Shown here: positions 1-4,988 of the stretch, one piece after another
Layout: every line of letters starts with the position of its first letter
Position numbering within the stretch: the first letter of the stretch is position 1
Origin: WVWN01 sp964563535
Lineage (GTDB): Bacteria; RBG-13-66-14; B26-G2; WVWN01
Assembly (NCBI GenBank): GCA_964563535.1
Contig: CAZLXP010000144.1
Location: 1 to 5,170, forward strand
Direction of reading: 5' to 3'
DNA: 5,170 nucleotides
The notes under the pieces: generated by a model
What the model was told of the DNA's origin: nothing
Database searches by the model: none
Seen by the model: only the letters and a program-made list of their open reading frames with translations
Program-made: the position numbers and the translations under genes

Positions 1-20
1 TCTTTACGCAGAAAATATAC

Positions 21-50
21 TTGACAAGGAGGCCGATTTGCGGTTATATT
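21..50 (+). promoter_or_regulatory. Sigma-70-like promoter
   Basis: A perfect TTGACA -35 box (21-26) and a TATATT -10 box (45-50, one mismatch to TATAAT) are separated by 18 bases. The expected transcription start is near 56-58. It is the only convincing promoter upstream of the two propeller genes, so it probably drives them. A terminator-like hairpin lies within the first 85 transcribed bases, so it might instead drive a short RNA. Confidence 0.7.
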
Positions 51-98
51 ATACGTAAGGCAGAAACGAGGGTAGTATGTGATTTAGAGAATATAACT

Positions 99-140
99 AA
101 GCCGGCGCGCCCCTTACGGTAGCGGCGGTTTTTTATTTTT
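99..140 (+). terminator. Terminator-like hairpin in the leader
   Basis: Bases 99-108 pair with 122-131: A-T, A-T, a G-T wobble, three G/C pairs, one G-G mismatch, then three more G/C pairs. The loop is 13 bases (109-121). A T-rich tail follows (six T at 129-134, A, then five T to 140). The stem is imperfect, but with the T tract it looks like intrinsic termination. It lies between the promoter at 21-50 and the start codon at 218, so it would end a short RNA or attenuate transcription into the propeller genes. Confidence 0.5.
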
Positions 141-217
141 CGACGGCAGGCTTGCCGCAACTAAGCACAATTACAAACCGGCCCTCCTCGATAACGTAAC
201 CGTAGGGAGTGACTGAT
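141..217 (+). other. Untranslated leader of the first propeller gene
   Basis: I see no coding region here. It contains a small perfect hairpin with stem CGGCA (144-148), loop GGCT and stem TGCCG (153-157). It also contains the ribosome binding site of the gene at 218. Bases 199-207 (ACCGTAGGG) can pair with 112-120 (CCTTACGGT) in the loop of the upstream terminator-like hairpin. That pairing would cover part of the Shine-Dalgarno sequence. No riboswitch family is recognised. Confidence 0.35.
204..210 (+). promoter_or_regulatory. Ribosome binding site deciding the start at 218
   Basis: AGGGAGT ends 7 bases before the ATG at 218. The in-frame GTG at 209 lies inside this Shine-Dalgarno sequence, so it is a poor start. 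The ATG at 218 also places a Lys and a hydrophobic stretch at the right distance for a signal peptide. Confidence 0.65.
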
Positions 218-964
218 ATGGTGGGGAAGTTAATTACTTTCGTATGGCTGTTTTTTTGCGTTAAGGGCGCAAGTTACGGCGACGTATGGAAGTTGTATGC
301 TTCGTACCCCACACCCGGGCCCAATCCGCGGGGTTACTCGAGCTTGCACCCGGGAGCGGGTTATATAGTTATGGACGGCGCTGCCCCACGGATTTATTAT
401 TATTCTTGGGAACGGGCCGCCATCCTTTCAAGCTTTCGGCCTCCGGGAGGTCCCGGCGCTTGGGGCATTTTTTATCGTGACCCCGAGCTATATATAACCA
501 ATAACCTTACGTCGTGGATATACAAGACTACGACGCAGGGTTCGGTAATAACGTCGTTCCGTTGCCCTCTCGACGGCCCGGCGGACTTAGGTTTTAAGGC
601 TTACTATCCAGTAGGTTTATTAGTTGCGATACCCGACCGTAATTTAATCGCCCTTTTAGATTGGACAACGGGTTCGCTCGTAGGTACGTACGCCGGGCCG
701 GGAAGCCGGCCCACCGCGGCGAGCGGTTACGCTCACATCTACATTGCCGATGCCGGTACGCATACGATATACGAGAACGGCGTTCCGATTATAACGGGTA
801 TCCAAAACCCCGTAGGGCTGGGTTCCACGTGGTTTATGGAACCCCCTTACGACAAGTATATATACGTAATCGACGACGCGACGGACCGCTATTATTTCTA
901 CTACCGTAGCAGTAGCGGCGTTGAACCGGCCTCCTTGGGTCGGGTTAAGGCGTTGTTCCAGTAG
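218..964 (+). CDS. Secreted degenerate beta-propeller-like protein
   Basis: The product has 248 residues. It starts with a signal peptide: Lys4, hydrophobic residues 5-15, and possible cleavage after Ala18 or Gly21. The Cys at 14 is preceded by Phe, so this is not a lipobox. Residues 22-232 fall into about five loose repeats of 37-45 residues. These combine a G-S-V-I-x-S-F or G-S-L-V-x-T-Y strand, a Pro/Gly-rich turn and an aromatic/aliphatic strand such as YIYVID or IYIADAG. This is how weakly conserved extracellular beta-propellers look, but I recognise no named family. The C-terminus, PASLGRVKALFQ (237-248), nearly matches the end of the next gene's product. The stop codon lies inside a palindromic element. 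The next start codon is 70 bases downstream, so the two genes are probably co-transcribed. The protein is predicted to be exported, and its substrate or partner is unknown. The reading frame is reliable, the fold is inferred. Confidence 0.8.
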   Translation: MVGKLITFVWLFFCVKGASYGDVWKLYASYPTPGPNPRGYSSLHPGAGYIVMDGAAPRIYYYSWERAAILSSFRPPGGPGAWGIFYRDPELYITNNLTSWIYKTTTQGSVITSFRCPLDGPADLGFKAYYPVGLLVAIPDRNLIALLDWTTGSLVGTYAGPGSRPTAASGYAHIYIADAGTHTIYENGVPIITGIQNPVGLGSTWFMEPPYDKYIYVIDDATDRYYFYYRSSSGVEPASLGRVKALFQ

Positions 965-988
965 GGGCGACTGGCCAGTCGCCCCAAC
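961..988. repeat. Palindromic repeat element, copy 1 (overlaps a stop codon)
   Basis: GGGGCGACTGG (964-974) is followed directly by its exact reverse complement CCAGTCGCCCC (975-985), giving a perfect 22-base palindrome. The flanks GTA and AAC extend it to 28 bases with one mismatch (A at 986). The TAG stop of the upstream gene (962-964) is part of the element. There is no T tract, so it is not a standard terminator. As RNA it would form a strong hairpin between the two propeller genes and could protect the upstream message from 3' decay. Confidence 0.85.
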
Positions 989-1023
989 GCGACTACCTTC
1001 CCCCGCGTCGTCTTGGTTGGGTA

Positions 1024-1030
1024 AAGGAGA
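1024..1030 (+). promoter_or_regulatory. Ribosome binding site deciding the start at 1035
   Basis: AAGGAGA lies 4 bases before the ATG at 1035. The frame is open further upstream to an ATG at 921. That longer version would overlap the preceding gene, read through the palindrome and hide the signal peptide, so 1035 is the start. Confidence 0.8.
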
Positions 1031-1034
1031 AGAT

Positions 1035-2006
1035 ATGAAACGGACCGTATTTTACGCCGTAGCCTTTTGGACCGTCGTCGCAATTCCGGTTTTAGGCGAT
1101 TATGTATACGAAGGCCAGTGGGGCTCCCGCGGCTCCAGTTACGGCCAATTCGATAGGCCCCGCGAAGTAGCGTTAGCCCCTAACGGCAACGTTTACGTTG
1201 CGGATACCTACAACAGCCGCATCCAATACTTCACGGCTACGGGTGCTTTCGCCGGCGCGTGGGGTAGCCGCGGTTCCGGTAACGGTTATTTCAATTATCC
1301 CGAAGGAATAGTAGTAGCGCCCAACGGGAACGTATACGTCGCCGACACGCAGAGACACCGCATACAATATTTCAATCCCGCCGGGTCGTTCCTCGGTAAA
1401 TGGGGTACGCAGGGCACCGGGGACGGCCAATTCGACCGCCCCATTCGCGTCGCCATCGCCCCCAACGGTAACGTTTACGTCGCGGAATACTATAACCACC
1501 GCGTCCAATACTTCACCTCGAGCGGCTCGTTCCTCGGCAAGTGGGGGTCGTACGGCACCGCGTGGGGCCAGTTCAATCAGCCCCATGGCCTTGGCTTCCT
1601 CTCGACCGGCTCGCAGGTCTACGTCACCGAAGCTTTAAACCATCGCCTCCAATACTTTACCTCGACGGGTAGTTTCCTCGGGATATGGGGGGCGTACGGT
1701 ACGAGCGACGGCCAATTCAACAGGCCTGCGGGCGTAGCCGCCTCGCCGGTGGGCAGGATTTTCGTAGCCGACGCGTATAATAACCGCATCCAATATTTTA
1801 CGCCGAGCGGTTCCTTCCTCGGCAAGTGGGGTACGCGCGGGTCCGGCAACGGCCAGTTATATTGGCCCCTTGGCGTTGCCGTTACGCCGACCGGTAGCCG
1901 CGTATACGTAGCGGATTCGTATAACCACCGCATTCAGTATTTCCGCGAGTCGTTTCCCGCCGTGGCCCCGTCGTCGTTAGGGGGAATTAAGGCGTTGTTC
2001 CGGTAG
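1035..2006 (+). CDS. Secreted six-bladed NHL-repeat beta-propeller protein
   Basis: The product has 323 residues. A signal peptide (Lys2-Arg3, hydrophobic 4-20) has likely cleavage after Gly21, before Asp22. Residues 22-36 (YVYEGQWGSRG) match the last strand of a repeat and would close the ring. Six NHL repeats follow, five of 47-48 residues and a shorter last one: 37-83, 84-130, 131-177, 178-225, 226-272 and 273-306. Each has the pattern GQF-x-x-P-x-G-V-A-x-x-P-x-G-x-VYVAD-x-x-NHRIQYF, and the first five continue into x-x-x-GSFLGKWG. Six repeats plus a closing strand fit a complete six-bladed propeller. NHL propellers bind proteins, RNA or ligands and some are enzymes. I see no catalytic domain, so extracellular binding or adhesion is the cautious guess. 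The tail PSSLGGIKALFR (312-323) nearly matches that of the upstream gene. A palindromic element and a bidirectional terminator follow. Confidence 0.9.
   Translation: MKRTVFYAVAFWTVVAIPVLGDYVYEGQWGSRGSSYGQFDRPREVALAPNGNVYVADTYNSRIQYFTATGAFAGAWGSRGSGNGYFNYPEGIVVAPNGNVYVADTQRHRIQYFNPAGSFLGKWGTQGTGDGQFDRPIRVAIAPNGNVYVAEYYNHRVQYFTSSGSFLGKWGSYGTAWGQFNQPHGLGFLSTGSQVYVTEALNHRLQYFTSTGSFLGIWGAYGTSDGQFNRPAGVAASPVGRIFVADAYNNRIQYFTPSGSFLGKWGTRGSGNGQLYWPLGVAVTPTGSRVYVADSYNHRIQYFRESFPAVAPSSLGGIKALFR
1143..1952 (+). repeat. Tandem NHL-coding repeats, period 141-144 bases
   Basis: Six units start at 1143, 1284, 1425, 1566, 1710 and 1851. Units 1, 2, 3 and 5 are 141 bases, unit 4 is 144 bases, and unit 6 is cut short where the C-terminal tail begins. 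Similarity is visible in the DNA as well as the protein. For example, TTCCTCGGCAAGTGGGG closes units 3 and 5, and close variants occur in units 2 and 4. This suggests growth by duplication or conversion between units. Confidence 0.85.
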
Positions 2007-2007
2007 G

Positions 2008-2048
2008 GTACGGGCGACTGGTAGGGGCGACTGGCCAGTCGCCCCTAC
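2008..2048. repeat. Palindromic repeat element, copy 2, with a tandem half copy
   Basis: Bases 2021-2048 form a perfect 28-base palindrome with arms GTAGGGGCGACTGG and CCAGTCGCCCCTAC and no spacer. It is the same element as at 961-988, without the mismatch. The 13 bases just before it (2008-2020, GTACGGGCGACTG) repeat the left arm with one change, as a partial duplication. The element starts directly after the NHL gene stop codon and lies 12 bases before the terminator hairpin. Confidence 0.9.
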
Positions 2049-2060
2049 TTCCCGTAACCA

Positions 2061-2090
2061 AAAAAACCCGGCGTTTCGCCGGGTTTTATT
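2061..2090. terminator. Bidirectional intrinsic terminator
   Basis: AAAACCCGGCG (2063-2073) pairs perfectly with CGCCGGGTTTT (2077-2087) around a TTT loop. On the plus strand the stem runs into TTTTATTATT. On the minus strand it runs into six T, the complement of 2061-2066. It therefore ends both the propeller transcript from the left and the convergent LysM/TPR operon from the right. Confidence 0.92.
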
Positions 2091-2115
2091 ATTAACAAGA
2101 CAAATTATTTTCCCG

Positions 2116-2928
2116 TTATTCGCCCGGGCCGGGGCCCGCCTCGCGCGGCGGCCCGGCTTCCTCTTTCGCGGCCCCGGCTTTTTCCAACGCCCGGGCCGCG
2201 GCCTCCATCTCCGCCCGCGCCGACGCCTTTATCGCCTCCCGGGCGTACGCCGCCACCAACCCCTCGCCGTTACTTTTCAAATACTCGAAGAGGTAATGCC
2301 GGCCCGCGGGATAATCGCCGGCGCGAACGTCGAGCTCGCCCAGCACGTATAGGCCGTAGCGGAAATCCGGCCGCGCGGCCGCGAGTTCCCGCAGTAACGT
2401 CGCGCCCTTGGCCGCGTCGCCCGCCTCCGCCGTCGCGAGGGCGAGCATTAAGATTACCTCCTCGTCTTGCGGCGCGAGGGCGTTGGCCCGGGCGAGGGTC
2501 CCGGCGCCTCGAGCGTAGTCGCCGGCCTCGTAGTACGTCGCGCCCAGCTCGAAGGCGACCGCCGGCTCGTCCGCCCGGGCGGCGTAAGCGGCCTTAAACG
2601 CCGCGAGCGCTGCGGCGTAGTCGCCCCTGGCCCGGCGTTCGCGGGCCTCGCGCACCAGCGCGAACGTCTCGATAACGTCGCGGTGTCCTTTAAGGCTTTC
2701 GAACGGGATGGTGACGCGTTCGCCGGCGTCGAAGGGGACGTCGGCCGCGCGGCCGGCCTCGCGGCTGAGCGTTTTCGTCAGGTTCTCGTCGCCGCCGAAG
2801 CGCGCGCTCAGCGCCGCCAACGAGTCGCCCCGCCGGCCCTCGTACATAAAATAACCGGCGGGTCTTGGGGGCCCGCAAGCGATTACGAATAACGCCGCCG
2901 AGGAGACGAATGGTATGGCCCTTCTCAC
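2116..2928 (-). CDS. LysM-like and TPR lipoprotein
   Basis: The product has 270 residues. The GTG start at 2928 overlaps the upstream stop (GTGA, 4 shared bases). Arg2-Arg3 and a hydrophobic stretch lead to the lipobox V-I-A-C, with the lipidated Cys at 18 and Gly19. Lipidation implies anchoring in the outer or inner membrane. Residues 26-76 look like LysM: Y-x-x-x-x-GDSLAALSARFGGD, a middle helix, then GERVTIP. LysM domains bind N-acetylglucosamine chains, mainly peptidoglycan. Residues 88-221 hold about four TPR-like helix pairs with alternating small and aromatic residues (G-D-Y-A-x-A-L-x-x-F, A-x-x-LGATYYEAGDYARG). Residues 225-270 are an Ala/Glu-rich helix ending in a Pro/Gly-rich tail. 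It is translated with the LpoA-like gene before it, so a shared role in the wall or envelope is likely. The open frame extends upstream to 3399, but that part is a high-GC shadow of the neighbouring gene. Confidence 0.85.
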   Translation of the reverse strand: MRRAIPFVSSAALFVIACGPPRPAGYFMYEGRRGDSLAALSARFGGDENLTKTLSREAGRAADVPFDAGERVTIPFESLKGHRDVIETFALVREARERRARGDYAAALAAFKAAYAARADEPAVAFELGATYYEAGDYARGAGTLARANALAPQDEEVILMLALATAEAGDAAKGATLLRELAAARPDFRYGLYVLGELDVRAGDYPAGRHYLFEYLKSNGEGLVAAYAREAIKASARAEMEAAARALEKAGAAKEEAGPPREAGPGPGE

Positions 2929-4655
2929 CGCGGCGCCTCGACGACCTCGCCTTCGCGGACGGTCAGGATGACTACCTTTTTCTCCAACGTCCCGTCGGCG
3001 CCGCGCAGCGTCGTGACGCCGGTTATGCCGGGAAAGTTCGCGACGGCGTCGAGGCGTTTTTTTATCTCGGCCCCCGTTTCGGCCGGCGGGTATATGACGG
3101 AGAAAATTATCTTGGCGGCGTCGTAGGCGGCGGCGGCCAGGTAGTTGGGGAACTCGGCCGTGCTGCGCCGGTAGCCCGAGACGAACGCCCGGACCGCGGC
3201 GTCGGGCGAATCGGCGTAGAAGCCCGCGGTGAAGTACGCGCCCTCGGCGTATTTGCCCGCCATCTGGATGACGCGGTTCTCGTTCCAGCCGTTGGCGCCG
3301 AGGATATACGCCGAGACGTCCGAGAACGTGAGCTGGGGCAGGAGGCGCACGACCTCGTCGTAGTGGCCGGGGAGATACACGGCGTCGGCGCGGAGCCATT
3401 TGATTTTTTTCGTATACGGGGAGTAGTTTATCTCGCGCTTGCTCGGCTGAAGGTTCGGGTCGATGAGCGGATACTCGACGGTGCCGACGACGTTGCCGCC
3501 GGCGCCGCGCACCGCTTCCGTGAAGGCGTCGCGAAGGTCGGCCCCGTACGGGTTGGCGGGATATAAGACGGCGAAGCGCTTGAGGCCCAGGTTGCCCACG
3601 GCGTACGCGGCGATGTTAGCCGTCTCCGTTTCGCACGTCAGGCCGTTAACGTAGATGTAGTCGTTCAGCCGGGAGAGGTCGCCGTCGGTGGCGGCGGGCG
3701 ACAACGCCGGCACCTGGTTGGCGTGGCACAGCTCCGCCACCGCCCGCACGTCGTTGGTCAGCGCCGGGCCGATCAAAGCGACGGCCCGCGCCGTATAAAT
3801 AAGTCGCCGCGCCCCTTCCACCGCGCCGTCCTCGGCCGCGCCCGTATCCTCGAACACGAGCGTTGCCGGTTCGTCCGGCCGGGTTTGGTTGTTCTCGGCG
3901 GCGGCCATCTCGATGCCGGCCCGCATCGCCTTCCCGTATACCTCGTATTCTCCCGAGAGCGGCAAGAGGACGCCGACGACGAGCGGCGCCCGGCCCAGCT
4001 TCGCCCGCACCGACGCCAGCAGCGCCTCGGCCTCCCGGCCGGCGTCGAGCTCGGCGTATTGCCCGGCGACGACGTCGAGCACTACCATCGCTTTTTCGTA
4101 GTCCTTGCGTTTTACCTCATGTTCGCCCAGTTTAAATAATACCTCCGCCGCCTCCGGCGACGCGCGGTAATCCTCGAGCCTCTTGCGCAGTTGTTCGGCC
4201 GTAAGGGCCTCGTCCGCCAGGTTGCCGATGCCGCGCACCGCGCGTTTGTAATACCGGCCCTTCTTGCCAAAGGATACAACGCGCAGAAGGCGCTCGAGCG
4301 AACGGTGGTATTCGCCCATCCTGAAGTACGCCTGCGCGGCGAGGAACGTCGCGTCGTCGAGGTAGGGCGAGTCCGGGAAACCCTCTTCGAACTTTTGTAA
4401 AGCCAGCGCGGCGGCGGGGTATTCGCCCAGGGCGAAGTTGCACATGCCGACGCGGAGGCCGGAGGCCGCGGCGAACGGGCCGCCCGGTTCCCGCTCCAGG
4501 ACGTCGCGGTATAGTCTGAGGGCGCTCGCGTAATCCTTGCTTTCGTAATAGCGTTCGGCCCTTTCGAAGTCGCCGGCCACCGTGGCGTCGACGGCGCCGG
4601 CTATCGCCGCGGCCAGGACCCATAATACGAGCGCGATTATGGCTTTGGTTCTCAC
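2925..4655 (-). CDS. TPR plus periplasmic-binding-domain protein, LpoA-like
   Basis: The product has 576 residues. A signal peptide (Arg2, Lys4, hydrophobic 5-20) has a likely A-G-A cleavage site after 21. There is no lipobox Cys. Residues 28-215 form TPR-like helix pairs (ERYYESKDYASALRLYRDVL, AQAYFRMGEYHRSLERL, FKLGEHEVKRKDYEKAM). From about 222 to the end is a type I periplasmic-binding fold of the leucine-binding-protein class. Its signs are VGVLLPLSGEYEVYGKAMRAG (227-247), IGP-x-x-T (295-300), VPALSPAAT (315-323), FAVLYPANPYG (361-371) and VYLPGHYDEVV (426-436). TPRs joined to this fold match LpoA, which activates penicillin-binding proteins. LpoA is a lipoprotein and this is not, so I give no symbol. 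A solute receptor is the alternative. The GTG start at 4655 is chosen because an in-frame GTG at 4688 lies inside the promoter. The downstream gene overlaps its stop by 4 bases. Confidence 0.85.
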   Translation of the reverse strand: MRTKAIIALVLWVLAAAIAGAVDATVAGDFERAERYYESKDYASALRLYRDVLEREPGGPFAAASGLRVGMCNFALGEYPAAALALQKFEEGFPDSPYLDDATFLAAQAYFRMGEYHRSLERLLRVVSFGKKGRYYKRAVRGIGNLADEALTAEQLRKRLEDYRASPEAAEVLFKLGEHEVKRKDYEKAMVVLDVVAGQYAELDAGREAEALLASVRAKLGRAPLVVGVLLPLSGEYEVYGKAMRAGIEMAAAENNQTRPDEPATLVFEDTGAAEDGAVEGARRLIYTARAVALIGPALTNDVRAVAELCHANQVPALSPAATDGDLSRLNDYIYVNGLTCETETANIAAYAVGNLGLKRFAVLYPANPYGADLRDAFTEAVRGAGGNVVGTVEYPLIDPNLQPSKREINYSPYTKKIKWLRADAVYLPGHYDEVVRLLPQLTFSDVSAYILGANGWNENRVIQMAGKYAEGAYFTAGFYADSPDAAVRAFVSGYRRSTAEFPNYLAAAAYDAAKIIFSVIYPPAETGAEIKKRLDAVANFPGITGVTTLRGADGTLEKKVVILTVREGEVVEAPR

Positions 4656-4664
4656 TTCATACCG

Positions 4665-4670
4665 ACCTTT
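4665..4670 (-). promoter_or_regulatory. Ribosome binding site of the LpoA-like gene
   Basis: AAAGGT on the minus strand lies 9 bases before the GTG at 4655 and 4 bases before an out-of-frame ATG at 4660. The ATG opens only ATG-AAG-TGA, whose stop overlaps the GTG start. The GTG is therefore the likely start, although the spacing is loose. Confidence 0.5.
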
Positions 4671-4678
4671 GAATTTGA

Positions 4679-4707
4679 ATTCTACCACTGTCGAATCGCG
4701 GTGTCAA
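4679..4707 (-). promoter_or_regulatory. Sigma-70-like promoter of the LpoA-like/LysM operon
   Basis: On the minus strand, a perfect TTGACA (4707-4702) is followed after 17 bases by TAGAAT (4684-4679, one mismatch to TATAAT). The predicted start is near 4672, leaving an untranslated leader of only about 17 bases. This placement also shows that a start codon at 4688 cannot be right. Confidence 0.85.
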
Positions 4708-4724
4708 CTGCGGCGCCTCGCCGC

Positions 4725-4773
4725 GTCATTACCACATAAAAATGTCACATAATTCCCGAATAAGAATGGCACA
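4725..4773. repeat. Imperfect direct repeats, possible insertion-element end
   Basis: Three units begin with GTCA or GGCA: GTCATTACCACATAAAAA (4725-4742), GTCACATAATTCCCGAATAAGAA (4744-4766) and the truncated GGCACA (4768-4773). Single T bases separate them. CACATAA occurs exactly at 4733-4739 and 4746-4752. Several short repeats of TGTCAC type in a row resemble the ends of IS21-family elements. No transposase gene is present, so a relic or solo end is possible. Binding sites for a regulator are the alternative, since the cluster lies just upstream of the minus-strand promoter. Confidence 0.4.
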
Positions 4774-4855
4774 AGGGGCGGAGGCCGCGGCCTGCGGCGC
4801 GCTGGCCCGGGCGGCCCCGTGGCTCCGAGAGGGCGGGCCGACGGTCCCGGAAAGC
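4774..4855. other. GC-rich non-coding island of unknown role
   Basis: This stretch is almost all G and C, while the flanks on both sides are AT-rich. It contains a perfect 12-base palindrome, AGGCCGCGGCCT (4782-4793). A longer imperfect stem is also possible: 4780-4790 with 4817-4826, 10 pairs with one bulge and one wobble. I see no promoter, no start with a ribosome binding site and no known RNA family. GC-rich DNA folds easily by chance, so the structure is weak evidence. Confidence 0.3.
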
Positions 4856-4913
4856 ATAAATATATTATATTAAGCAAAATGCCGGATTTATTAATTGGAA
4901 CCATAAAAAATGT

Positions 4914-4942
4914 TTGACTTTTAACGGATTTTTTGTTATAAA
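4914..4942 (+). promoter_or_regulatory. Sigma-70-like promoter of tuf
   Basis: TTGACT (4914-4919) and TATAAA (4937-4942) are separated by 17 bases. The DNA just upstream is AT-rich (CATAAAAAATG), which may act as an UP element, as is common for strong translation-gene promoters. The predicted start is near 4949-4952, which leaves a leader of about 160 bases before tuf. No tRNA gene is seen between this promoter and tuf. Confidence 0.8.
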
Positions 4943-4967
4943 TCTCCGTTTACCTTAGAGGCGGAAA

Positions 4968-4988
4968 TCCGGGGGTGTAACCCCCGGA
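4968..4988 (+). other. Perfect hairpin in the tuf leader
   Basis: TCCGGGGG (4968-4975) pairs perfectly with CCCCCGGA (4981-4988) around a TGTAA loop. The sequence after it is A-rich rather than T-rich, so it is not an intrinsic terminator. It lies about 18 bases from the predicted 5' end. A role in message stability or in control of tuf is possible. Confidence 0.6.

Noticed and set aside
68..82. GAGGG followed by ATG-TGA, a start-stop minimal frame in the leader
   Set aside because: It has only a start and a stop codon, with short spacing. Such six-base frames are too common by chance to call.
921..1034. In-frame N-terminal extension of the NHL gene to an ATG at 921
   Set aside because: It would overlap the previous gene, translate through the palindrome and bury the signal peptide. 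A good ribosome binding site precedes the ATG at 1035.
1173..1933. Open frames antisense to the NHL repeats (1173-1586 and 1619-1933, minus)
   Set aside because: They mirror the repeat structure of the real gene and have no initiation signals.
1143..1952. Evenly spaced repeats that might suggest a CRISPR array
   Set aside because: The 141-144 base period is in frame and codes for NHL blades. There are no short direct repeats with unique spacers.
2929..3399. Upstream extension of the LysM/TPR lipoprotein frame to 3399
   Set aside because: The translation is an Arg/Pro/Gly-rich shadow of the overlapping LpoA-like gene. The GTG at 2928 gives a clean lipoprotein signal and a GTGA overlap.
2865..3566. 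233-codon open frame on the plus strand
   Set aside because: It is antisense to the LpoA-like and LysM/TPR genes, rich in Arg/Gly/Val, and without a promoter, ribosome binding site or recognisable domain. Long antisense frames are expected at this GC content.
4132..4623. 163-codon open frame on the minus strand
   Set aside because: It is an out-of-frame shadow of the TPR region of the LpoA-like gene, dominated by Arg, Gly and Pro.
4704..4904. 66-codon open frame on the minus strand upstream of the LpoA-like gene
   Set aside because: Its middle is a Pro/Arg run from the GC-rich island, its end runs through the direct repeats and promoter, and it has no ribosome binding site.
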